50,319 nt of DNA. It comes from an uncultured Collinsella sp. GTDB taxonomy: Bacteria > Actinomycetota > Coriobacteriia > Coriobacteriales > Coriobacteriaceae. Location: contig CAAEMX010000025.1 in assembly GCA_900757185.1 (NCBI GenBank), forward strand, positions 1 through 50,319. The letters are read 5' to 3'. The notes beneath the pieces were generated by a model, which worked only from the letters and a program-made list of their open reading frames with translations, made no database searches and had not been told where the DNA came from. The translations under genes were made by a program, and so were the position numbers. Positions 8,387 through 15,641 of this stretch are shown here, piece after piece (positions within the stretch are counted from its first letter, which is position 1; every line of letters begins with the position of its first letter).

Positions 8387-8649
8387 TAGGCGATCTCGGC
8401 GCGAGCGGCCTCGATAGCGCGCGTAAGTTGATCGGCGCAAGAGGTCTTTTTCATACCGCAGGTATTACCGGCGAGAACCTCGATTACGCGATCGGCAGGA
8501 GCACCCTCGACTAACTTGGAGATTGCCTTGAGATTGCCGTCACAGCCGCCGGTAAACTCAACGCCCAGCACCTTGCTGCCATCGTCAGAGAGATTGAGGT
8601 GAATATTGCGAGAGCATACACCCTGCGGCTTGTAGTCAAAACTAATCAT
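8386..8649 (-). CDS. TSCPD domain protein (TIGR03905-like)
   Basis: An 87-residue protein with the TSCPD layout. The N-terminal strands include PQGVCSRNI, followed by VEFTGGCDGNL and a cysteine pair in AGNTCGMKKTSCADQL ending in the TSCPD-like TSCAD. Related domains occur at the end of class II ribonucleotide reductases and as free-standing small proteins, where four cysteines may bind metal. The function of the stand-alone form is not established. An AGAGGGG ribosome-binding site precedes the ATG. Its stop codon overlaps the start of the Tat lipoprotein gene. Confidence 0.88.
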   Translation of the reverse strand: MISFDYKPQGVCSRNIHLNLSDDGSKVLGVEFTGGCDGNLKAISKLVEGAPADRVIEVLAGNTCGMKKTSCADQLTRAIEAARAEIA

Positions 8650-8762
8650 TGAGATCCCCTCTCAGAAAGAAATTTCAGACGTCTATTATCCCCGCCTGGG
8701 CCGACTTATTATCGCAAGCACCGATTCAACATCCTACGATGCATGGACTCGCGGGGGCAAGA

Positions 8763-10562
8763 TTAGCAGTCCGCACCCTGTGCGTGGACCGTGCGCTTCT
8801 CCCGATACATATTGTGGTCGGCGACACGATATACATCGGCCAGCGTATTTCCAGCCGTCTCGACGGTCGCCACGCCAATCGATGCGCTGACCGTCAGGGC
8901 CTCATCGCTTACCGCGGCAAGACAGAGACGAAGATCCTGTTCCAGCCCGAGCGCAGACTCGTTGTCAGTATGGGGGCAAACCAGCAAAAACTCGTCGCCG
9001 CCAAGGCGCATCGGCAGATAATCCGCACCAGCCACCCGCCGCAGCACGGACGCCGTCCGTCGCAGCAGTTCATCCCCCATCTCGTGACCATAGATGTCGT
9101 TGGTCCGCTTGAGATAATTGCAGTCCAACATAATCACGCTCACGGGCAAGTCCTCGTTTACCAGGCTATCTCCGCGCGATTCAAGATAGTTGCGGTTGCG
9201 AAGCCCCGTCAGTTTGTCTTGATATGACAGCTCCTCGGCATGCTTGACCATCGATATGTTGTGCGTCGCCACGACGACCGACTCCAGCCGGCCTTGCTCA
9301 TCGCGATGCTGGGGGACAACCTGTAGCGAGTACCAAGCGCCTCGACAATCTCGCACCTCGGCAGCCAAGTACGGTACGCCCTCCATACGTTCACGAAGCG
9401 AACTTATATCTACGAGTCCCACAACCGCTTCGCGGCTTTCGGGGCTCACGATATCCCGGCAGACCGTGTCCATAAAGTCATATGCCTCGCTGTGCTCGGC
9501 AAATATCTTCGCTATCGCCGGCGACATATTGATCCCCTCGATCTCGAGGGTGTCGAGATGCAAAAGGAAGGTCGAATCGTAGATGGCGCTTATGGCATTG
9601 ATAATGCCGAGCTGTTTATCCTTTTCGACCAAATTACGGTGGTCAACGATATTTCGAGCCAACAGCACCACGACCCAAAACGCAAGACACACCAAGACGC
9701 CGACGGCGACAAATGAAATCCTGTCAGACATGACCTCAGATTTGGGATATAGCGCAAACAGGCGGTAGTCCTTATATGCCGCACGCACGGCATACCATTC
9801 GTCTCCTCGATATTCGATGCGCGTCAGGCCGTCGTCTTTCCACTCAACTCCTACGCTGGTGAGGAGTCGGGCGAGCGACACGTCAGCATCGGCACTGTTG
9901 GATGAGACAATCTCCGCATCCTCCATAACAAGCACCGTGGGACCCTGGTGGAAGGTACTGTTCGAAAGCACGTCGGCTATGGCATATGAATAGTCGTCCG
10001 CCGTATCGGAAACAAGTGAGCGGTATGCCAGGGCAACGCCGTCGCCATACGGAACAGCACAGACGGCAAAAACGACACCACGGCGCTCATCGGCAGTTGA
10101 GTAGGTCACTTTGGAACCTTGATACATCGATGCGACCGGCGAACAGGCCAACTCATCTCGCCACAACATGAGCGGATCGCGACCATCGATGTCGTAGTGG
10201 GCAGCCATATGGCCATCGGAGTCCATGACCATCAGCCCCGAAAGGTTCTCGGCATGGACAAATTGCTCGATAAGATCGTCGTTAACCTCAACGCGATCAG
10301 AGGACAGGAACGTCACAAACGATTCGACCGCGGCGAGCAAATCGTGCGTCGCCTCGGTTTTTCTCCCCTGTTCGTAGCGGTCATATTTTTCGCAAGCGTT
10401 CTCCAAAAACACCATGGTTTCTTGGCCAAACCCAAGCGTTTTTTCGAGGCAGCGATGGGTTCCAACCGTATACAACAGGCCTAACAAGACGGCGCTGACA
10501 ATAACGCTGGCAGCTATGACGTTCAGAGTCTTTCGACTCAAGCGGTGCTCATCAGTTGTCAT
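8763..10562 (-). CDS. Membrane diguanylate cyclase with extracellular sensor
   Basis: A 599-residue GGDEF protein. An N-terminal transmembrane helix (about 13-32) is followed by an extracytoplasmic sensor of about 240 residues and a second helix (about 282-305). A PAS-like domain (about 310-435) and a C-terminal GGDEF domain follow. The active-site motif GGDEF is intact (RLGGDEFLLVCPH), as is the leading DKLTGLRNRNYLE segment, so it should make cyclic di-GMP. The RxxD inhibitory site normally 5 residues upstream of GGDEF is absent; AGAD occurs instead. Product inhibition by that route is therefore not expected. Its ATG overlaps the stop of the upstream solute-binding protein gene by 4 bases, so both are made together. 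Confidence 0.94.
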   Translation of the reverse strand: MTTDEHRLSRKTLNVIAASVIVSAVLLGLLYTVGTHRCLEKTLGFGQETMVFLENACEKYDRYEQGRKTEATHDLLAAVESFVTFLSSDRVEVNDDLIEQFVHAENLSGLMVMDSDGHMAAHYDIDGRDPLMLWRDELACSPVASMYQGSKVTYSTADERRGVVFAVCAVPYGDGVALAYRSLVSDTADDYSYAIADVLSNSTFHQGPTVLVMEDAEIVSSNSADADVSLARLLTSVGVEWKDDGLTRIEYRGDEWYAVRAAYKDYRLFALYPKSEVMSDRISFVAVGVLVCLAFWVVVLLARNIVDHRNLVEKDKQLGIINAISAIYDSTFLLHLDTLEIEGINMSPAIAKIFAEHSEAYDFMDTVCRDIVSPESREAVVGLVDISSLRERMEGVPYLAAEVRDCRGAWYSLQVVPQHRDEQGRLESVVVATHNISMVKHAEELSYQDKLTGLRNRNYLESRGDSLVNEDLPVSVIMLDCNYLKRTNDIYGHEMGDELLRRTASVLRRVAGADYLPMRLGGDEFLLVCPHTDNESALGLEQDLRLCLAAVSDEALTVSASIGVATVETAGNTLADVYRVADHNMYREKRTVHAQGADC

Positions 10563-11395
10563 GAATTTCCTCCTTGCCCGCCCGTCGTCGCTCCTGTCTT
10601 GTAATTGCCCACAATACGGTCAATCGTGCCATCTCGATCCATCTCGAACAGCACGGTATTGAGGTTTTTGACGTACTCCCCCTCATAGCCGTCCTTAAAC
10701 GCGACGCCAAGGTCAACCGTCATAACGTTGTCAGCGAACACGCGGTAAAGGCCGGGATACTGGGCGACAAGTCGATCAAGCGACTGAACGTCCGCCATCC
10801 AACAGTCGACATACCCTTTGGCGAGGGCGGCTTTGCAGAGCTCGGCAGAACCGTACGATTTGATTTGCACGTCCGGCGAGATTTCCAGATCCCCTGCGAG
10901 CAATCGGCGTTCGCTCACCGAGCCCGCAATCACCGCGATGGTCTTGCTTCCATCGAGATGCGCCAAGGACTTGATGCCGCTCGTTTTCTTGGCGGCAACC
11001 GAGACCGGCACGGTTAGATACGGCTCGGTCCAGTAATACTTATCCTCGCGATAGCAGGGAGAATAATCACACCACAGGCAATCGATATCACCGTTTTTGA
11101 GCAGCCGGTCGCGATCGTTCCAGTCAATATCGACAAACTGTGGCTTGAGCCCCGCACGCTTGCAGGCCTCGCGGGCGATGTCGATATCGATACCGACGTA
11201 ATCGCCCGTGGTATCGATATACACATAGGGGTCGTTATCCGTAACGCCGATTTTGAGTACTGGGAGATCTTTGTCGGCTTCATTCGAGGAGGAAGAACTG
11301 CTTCGAACGGTATACGTCAGGGCGACCACACAGGCAGCAACAAGGAGCATGAGCGTAAACGAGACAATGGCGACTCGCTTGATACGTCTGGGCAC
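10559..11395 (-). CDS. Solute-binding protein, SBP family 3
   Basis: A 278-residue extracytoplasmic binding protein of the amino-acid type (SBP_bac_3). An N-terminal hydrophobic segment (about 8-28) contains a VAAC lipobox-like sequence. It continues hydrophobic after the cysteine, so lipid attachment or a membrane anchor are both possible. A Ser-rich linker follows. The fold is marked by LKIGVTDNDPYVYID, GIDIDIAREACKRAG and YYWTEPYLTVPVSVAA. No ABC permease or ATPase gene adjoins it. Instead it overlaps the diguanylate cyclase gene by 4 bases. I infer that it may present a ligand to the cyclase sensor rather than feed a transporter. Confidence 0.88.
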   Translation of the reverse strand: MPRRIKRVAIVSFTLMLLVAACVVALTYTVRSSSSSSNEADKDLPVLKIGVTDNDPYVYIDTTGDYVGIDIDIAREACKRAGLKPQFVDIDWNDRDRLLKNGDIDCLWCDYSPCYREDKYYWTEPYLTVPVSVAAKKTSGIKSLAHLDGSKTIAVIAGSVSERRLLAGDLEISPDVQIKSYGSAELCKAALAKGYVDCWMADVQSLDRLVAQYPGLYRVFADNVMTVDLGVAFKDGYEGEYVKNLNTVLFEMDRDGTIDRIVGNYKTGATTGGQGGNS

Positions 11396-11458
11396 GCTCC
11401 TCCTTTCATCGAAACAGCAGTAAAGTTCATTTTATTACCGGGAGCCAATGCGGCAGTG

Positions 11459-11491
11459 AAAAAAGCGCCTTGCCCAAAACGGGCAAGGCGC
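11459..11491 (-). terminator. Terminator after purB
   Basis: Perfect 11-bp stem (11465-11475 with 11481-11491) with a 5-base loop, followed on the minus strand by six T residues. It separates purB from the solute-binding protein gene. Confidence 0.88.
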
Positions 11492-11534
11492 CAATGGTTG
11501 AAATGCATCCGCAGGCGGTCGAATTAGGTCAACC

Positions 11535-12881
11535 CTACTCGAAGCTCAGCTGCTCCAGACGATCGAAGACCGTGTCGATGCGGGTGAGGAAGTCCCACGG
11601 ATCAAAGATCTCGTCGAGCTTCTCCTGGCTGACGGTGCAGCGCGGATCAGCCTCGAGACGCTCCTTAAAGGTGGGGCCGGAGACGCAATCCTGTACCTCG
11701 TGCCAGGTTGCCATGGCGTTCTCCTGCACAATGGCGTACGCGTCCTCGCGGGTGATGCCCGTGTCGACGAGGGCCAGCAGGACCTTGGAGGAAAAAATGA
11801 GGCCGCGTGTCTTGTTGAGGTTGGCCATCATGCGAGCGGGATACAACTGCAGGCCGTCGATAACGCGGATGAGGCACTGGAACATGTGGTCGAGCGCGAT
11901 GAAACTATCGGCCTGGGCGACGCGCTCGGCAGAGGAGTGCGAAATGTCACGCTCGTGCCACAGGGCGACGTTGTCGAAGGCAACCTGCGCGTTGGCCTTC
12001 ACGACGCGCGACAGGCCGCAGACCTTCTCCATGGTGATGGGGTTGCGCTTGTGCGGCATGGCGGAGCTGCCCTTTTGACCCTTGCGGAACGGCTCCTCGG
12101 CCTCGAGGGTATCGGTCTTCTGCAGATTGCGAACCTCGGTAGCGATGCGCTCGCAGGTGGCCGCCGTGGTGGCAAGAACACCGGCGAGATAGGCGTGATG
12201 GTCGCGGCTAATAACCTGCGTGGACAGCGGGTCGTGAACCAGGCCCAGGTGCTCGCAGACATACTCCTCGACAAACGGCTCGATGGAGCTGTAGGTGCCG
12301 ACAGCGCCCGAGATGGCGCCGAAGGCAACATTCTTGCGGGCGTCCTCAAGACGATCCAGATCGCGCTTGAGCTCCCAGGCCCAAGAGCCAAACTTCATGC
12401 CGAAGGTCATCGGCTCGGCGTGGATACCATGAGTGCGGCCGGCGCAGAGCGTATTGCGCTCCTCAAAGGCGCGACGCTTGCAAATCTCGCCGAGCTTCTT
12501 GACGTCCTCGATGATCAAGTCGCAGGCCTGGGTGAGCTGGTAGCACAGAGCCGTGTCGCCCAGATCGGAGCTGGTCATGCCATAGTGAACCCAGCGGCTG
12601 GGCTTGGGGTCGCCCTCGGGAACATCGGCATCGATGTATTCCTTCATGTTGGTCAGGAAGGCAATGACGTCGTGGCGCGTGACTTCCTCGATCTCATCGA
12701 CCTTCGCCTTCTCAAAGTTGGCATGATCGCGGATCCACTGGGCCTCGTCTTTGGAAATACCGATCTTACCGAGCTCCGCCTGGGCCTCGCAGGCCAGAAC
12801 CTCGATCTCCTGCCAAATGGCGTACTTGTTCTCGAGGGAGAAGATGTGTCCCATCTCCGGGCGGGTATAGCGATCGATCAT
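11535..12881 (-). CDS. purB: Adenylosuccinate lyase
   Basis: Adenylosuccinate lyase of about 448 residues. It acts twice in purine synthesis, releasing fumarate from SAICAR and from adenylosuccinate. The fumarase/aspartase superfamily signature GSSAMPHKRNP is present around residues 262-272. The substrate-binding segments RYTRPEMGHIFS at the N-terminus, HYGMTSSDLGDTA and RTHGIHAEPMTFG are clear. The start ATG at 12881 has AGGAG about 7 bases upstream, and a longer frame to 12947 lacks a ribosome-binding site. It is monocistronic and ends at a strong terminator. The gene stands just left of the accessory island, whose left repeat lies in its upstream region. Confidence 0.97.
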   Translation of the reverse strand: MIDRYTRPEMGHIFSLENKYAIWQEIEVLACEAQAELGKIGISKDEAQWIRDHANFEKAKVDEIEEVTRHDVIAFLTNMKEYIDADVPEGDPKPSRWVHYGMTSSDLGDTALCYQLTQACDLIIEDVKKLGEICKRRAFEERNTLCAGRTHGIHAEPMTFGMKFGSWAWELKRDLDRLEDARKNVAFGAISGAVGTYSSIEPFVEEYVCEHLGLVHDPLSTQVISRDHHAYLAGVLATTAATCERIATEVRNLQKTDTLEAEEPFRKGQKGSSAMPHKRNPITMEKVCGLSRVVKANAQVAFDNVALWHERDISHSSAERVAQADSFIALDHMFQCLIRVIDGLQLYPARMMANLNKTRGLIFSSKVLLALVDTGITREDAYAIVQENAMATWHEVQDCVSGPTFKERLEADPRCTVSQEKLDEIFDPWDFLTRIDTVFDRLEQLSFE

Positions 12882-12983
12882 AGCGGCTCCTTTTTGGTTA
12901 TTGGCACGTTGGTCGTAACCCAACCATTGTACCGTGCGCAGGTGCAAGTATGGGCAGCAGGCATGAACCTAACATTTTGGAAT

Positions 12984-12997
12984 TGGAGCGGGCAACG
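12984..12997. repeat. Left copy of the tRNA-Gly 3' end
   Basis: Fourteen bases identical to the acceptor and encoded CCA end of the tRNA-Gly gene at 19221-19234, in the same orientation. It lies in the purB upstream region. Confidence 0.65.
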
Positions 12998-13044
12998 AAG
13001 ATGGACAGCAGCGTCACCGCAGCAGGCGGCAATAGTTCCGTGTA

Positions 13045-13270
13045 CTAATGTAATTTCACGCGTTATCCGCGAAGCTACATGCGAAATTACATTAGAAGAA
13101 GACACATTATTTTCCGTTTCCCCTGGCAGCTAATCTGCGAGGTAAATTAAAAGTACAGACATTATATGCACTGAAATATATGACCTTACAGTCGGCCTAC
13201 AGCCTTATGCACGGGCGGCTAATGTAACAGGAGATATAATTACATTAGTTGCGGATAAAATTACATTATA
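13045..13270. promoter_or_regulatory. Five iterated CTAATGTAATT operators
   Basis: Five copies of one motif precede the AlbA_2 gene. They are 13045-13057 (plus), 13083-13095 (minus, an exact 13-base inverted copy of the first), 13219-13230 (plus), 13237-13248 (minus) and 13257-13270 (minus). The fourth copy overlaps a perfect -10 hexamer TATAAT (13235-13240), and the last adjoins the ribosome-binding site. No clear -35 is seen. GCGGATAA also recurs inverted (about 13063-13070 and 13251-13258). Overlap with the core promoter suggests repression, perhaps by the downstream gene product. The remaining 12882-13044 stretch must hold the purB promoter, which I could not pinpoint. Confidence 0.7.
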
Positions 13271-13279
13271 TGGAGTGTC

Positions 13280-14953
13280 ATGATACGGAAAACGAGCGAA
13301 ATGCCCTCCCTACTTCTGCGCATCATTGCAGACGTCGAGACCGAGGTCGTCGAATACAAGGCAGCAAAGCAGAGCTATGACTTCGAGGACATTGGCAGGT
13401 ATTTCTCCGCCCTCAGCAACGAGGCCAATTTACGCAAGGCAGAGTGCGGATGGCTTTTCTTTGGCATTTCAAACGACCGCAAGATAAAGGGAACCGCCTA
13501 CCGTAAAGAACCCCAATCGCCAAGTGTCGGCCTGCGACGCCTAAAGCACGAAATCGCCCAATACACCAACAACGGCATGACTTTCGAAGAGATTTACGAG
13601 TTTGAGGTTGATGACAAAAGAGTCATTGCTTTCCAGATACCGGCTGGCAGCTTCGCAACGCCAACGACTTGGCACGGAATCCCTTGGTCACGAGAGAATG
13701 AGTCCCTCGTAGAGATGCCCAAGTTCAAACTCGACGCCATTTACGGGCAGAGCCGGCCCGACTGGTCGCGCCAGATTGCCTACGAGGCAAACTTCGGTGA
13801 CCTTGATCCAGATGCAGTTAGCTTTGCATGCTCCAAATTCGTCGAAAAGTTCGGAGAAAGCCAGCCTGCCGTTAGTAGCCTCGACGAAGAATCTATCCTT
13901 AGCAAGATGGCGCTTGTGATCCACGGCCACGTGAGCAATGCGGCGCTCGTTCTTCTGGGCAAACCGGAATCGAGTGTCTTTCTGGGTGGCATTGAGCCGC
14001 GCATCACTTGGACGCTCTACGCGAGCGACGGCTCCACTATGGCCTATGAACACTTTGAGCCGCCCTTCATTCTGCAGGTCGATCGTATCCTGGGAAAGAT
14101 AAGAAACGAAAAGTATCGCTTCTTCGACCGCGAAGAGACGCTATTTCCCACCGAAGCGCATCGCTACAGTCCCGAAGTCATTCGAGAACTTCTCCACAAC
14201 GCTATTGCGCATCAAGATTTCAGGATGTCAGGAAAGATCAATGTCCTTGAGTATGAGGACAAGCTTATATTCAAGAACGAGGGTGCCTTTATCCCCGAGA
14301 CGATAGAGAACGCGCTCGCGAGCGGCTACAAGCCGCCCTACTACCGTAACCCCTTGCTTTCAAGCGCTATGAACAAAACAGGCATGATGGACCGCAACGC
14401 CATAGGCATTCGCAACGTCTTCGATATTCAGCGCAACCGCCTATTACCAATGCCCACCTACGATCTATCTGAGATTGGGCGCGTTGCCGTAACGCTGTAC
14501 GGTACGGTTCTCAACGAGGACTATTCTCGACTTCTCGCAAGCAATCGAAATCTTGATTTGGTGACAGTACTGCTGTTGGACCTCGTTCAGAAGGGACTAC
14601 CCGTCACAAAGGAACAGTCACGTCTGCTTCACGAACAAGGCCTCGTTAGGGGCCGTTACCCCAAACTGACGGTCTCAGCCGAGGTGGCAGCAGCCACCGG
14701 TGCCCACAGCGAGTATGTGCGAAACAAGGGCGTAGACAATAGCGTCTTCAAGGAGTTGATCTTGGAGCTCCTGCGCGTGCGCCCATGTTCAAGAGCGGAG
14801 ATTATCGCAGGGCTGGATCATGCCTTGCCGGCAGACCTTACGGCAAAGCAAAAAGGCGACCATGTAAGCTATCTGCTCCAAAGCCTACGGAAAGCTGGCC
14901 GCATCACCAACGCTGGAAGCACTTCGGCAGCTGAGTGGCACATAGTCGAGTGA
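13280..14953 (+). CDS. AlbA_2 (Schlafen-type) domain ATP-binding regulator
   Basis: A 557-residue protein of the COG2865 type. The N-terminal AlbA_2 domain (about 15-140) contains VEYKAA, followed by FSALSNEAN and GWLFFGISNDRKIKG. A HATPase_c_4-like domain (about 290-440) shows RELLHNAIAHQDFR as its N box, LIFKNEGAF and the GIRNVF segment. The C-terminal 110 residues look like winged-helix modules. The start ATG has GGAG 4 bases upstream. Members of this family are annotated as transcriptional regulators and also occur in phage-defence islands, so either role is possible. Five iterated operators in its promoter suggest autoregulation. It is followed by a long inverted repeat at 14982-15027. 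Confidence 0.88.
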   Translation: MIRKTSEMPSLLLRIIADVETEVVEYKAAKQSYDFEDIGRYFSALSNEANLRKAECGWLFFGISNDRKIKGTAYRKEPQSPSVGLRRLKHEIAQYTNNGMTFEEIYEFEVDDKRVIAFQIPAGSFATPTTWHGIPWSRENESLVEMPKFKLDAIYGQSRPDWSRQIAYEANFGDLDPDAVSFACSKFVEKFGESQPAVSSLDEESILSKMALVIHGHVSNAALVLLGKPESSVFLGGIEPRITWTLYASDGSTMAYEHFEPPFILQVDRILGKIRNEKYRFFDREETLFPTEAHRYSPEVIRELLHNAIAHQDFRMSGKINVLEYEDKLIFKNEGAFIPETIENALASGYKPPYYRNPLLSSAMNKTGMMDRNAIGIRNVFDIQRNRLLPMPTYDLSEIGRVAVTLYGTVLNEDYSRLLASNRNLDLVTVLLLDLVQKGLPVTKEQSRLLHEQGLVRGRYPKLTVSAEVAAATGAHSEYVRNKGVDNSVFKELILELLRVRPCSRAEIIAGLDHALPADLTAKQKGDHVSYLLQSLRKAGRITNAGSTSAAEWHIVE

Positions 14954-14981
14954 TATGGCTCGCGATTTCGATTCTGCCAAA

Positions 14982-15027
14982 CAGGCACATTCCAAGCCAA
15001 GTTCGCAACTAGCCCAGAATGTGCCTG
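14982..15027. repeat. Inverted repeat after the AlbA_2 gene
   Basis: Perfect 11-base arms CAGGCACATTC (14982-14992) and GAATGTGCCTG (15017-15027) separated by 24 bases. There is no T-run, so it is not a standard terminator. It may be an RNA stem-loop or a protein-binding site. The rest of 14954-15413 holds another inverted repeat and the promoter of the restriction operon, with no gene that I can support. Confidence 0.6.
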
Positions 15028-15246
15028 ACTACCAGTCGTGATAGGACGCATCCTCCGTCGTCTGGCATCGCGCAGCGTCAGGCAACAGCGCATATGGTTG
15101 ATCCAACTGAAGTCGACATCCAATCGGGCATTGCAACCTTGCGAGACGGCAGTCTCATACAACAAAAATAGTTCCCTGCCACTCCATGCACGAGCGGCAG
15201 GGAGCGCTCATGGCGGATCATTTCTCAAGCTCCACCTTCCTCAACC

Positions 15247-15281
15247 GTAAAAACGTCCAATGTCTTAGAGGCCGTTTTTAC
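15247..15281. repeat. Inverted repeat GTAAAAACG/CGTTTTTAC
   Basis: Perfect 9-base arms at 15247-15255 and 15273-15281 with a 17-base spacer, in an AT-rich stretch about 130 bases upstream of the restriction operon start. It could be a weak bidirectional terminator between the AlbA_2 gene and the operon, or a binding site. Confidence 0.5.
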
Positions 15282-15345
15282 ATTTGTTGGCTTCTATTTC
15301 TTTAATTAAAAATCATCCTTTACCTGCTGATTCGTGATATTTTGC

Positions 15346-15374
15346 TTGTCTACATATAGGTGTAGACCTATACT
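15346..15374 (+). promoter_or_regulatory. Promoter with embedded palindromic operators
   Basis: TTGTCT (15346-15351) and TATACT (15369-15374) with a 17-base spacer form a good promoter for the restriction operon. Two overlapping palindromes fill the spacer. One is GTCTACA-N6-TGTAGAC (15348-15367), and the other is ATAGGT-N4-ACCTAT (15356-15371), which overlaps the -10. A protein bound here would block transcription. Confidence 0.7.
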
Positions 15375-15413
15375 AATTCCTATTATGGCTAAGCTATGTC
15401 CTTGGGAGGTGCC

Positions 15414-15641
15414 ATGCCGTCAGAAGCTCAGAAGCGAGCCGATCGTAAGTACAAGCACGACAAGACCCAGCAGTTCTGTCTGCGGTTCTATCCCGCCGAA
15501 GAGGAGATTTGGTCATTCCTCTCCGCACAGGAAAACAAGCAGGGATTTCTTAAAGATTTGATTAGCCGCGAGATGGGCGTCGCATCGGGCGGCCCCGCAC
15601 GCGTTGATACCAACACCAAGGTTGGAAGGACGGAATCGTAA
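15414..15641 (+). CDS. Small ribbon-helix-helix-like protein
   Basis: A 75-residue basic protein. The pattern QQFCLRFYPAEEEIWSFL followed by KQGFLKDLISREM resembles a ribbon-helix-helix fold: one strand, then two helices. Similar short proteins with a RANAKYKAKK-like N-terminus are common beside mobile-element genes. The ATG at 15414 is chosen because GGAGG lies just upstream; an earlier in-frame ATG at 15396 lacks a ribosome-binding site. Its stop overlaps the methyltransferase start (TAATG). I infer that it may bind the palindromes in its own promoter and time expression of the restriction genes, like a controller protein. No direct evidence exists. Confidence 0.75.
   Translation: MPSEAQKRADRKYKHDKTQQFCLRFYPAEEEIWSFLSAQENKQGFLKDLISREMGVASGGPARVDTNTKVGRTES

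Noticed and set aside
11700..13133. Plus-strand frame of 477 codons opposite purB
   Set aside because: Mirror of a high-GC gene with strong codon bias; no ribosome-binding site and no recognisable protein.
13045..13270. CRISPR-like repeats before the AlbA_2 gene
   Set aside because: The repeats are short, irregularly spaced and in both orientations; no array and no cas genes.
14869..15165. Minus-strand 98-codon frame after the AlbA_2 gene
   Set aside because: Overlaps the AlbA_2 3' end, no ribosome-binding site, and the sequence is rich in Arg and Cys without any motif.
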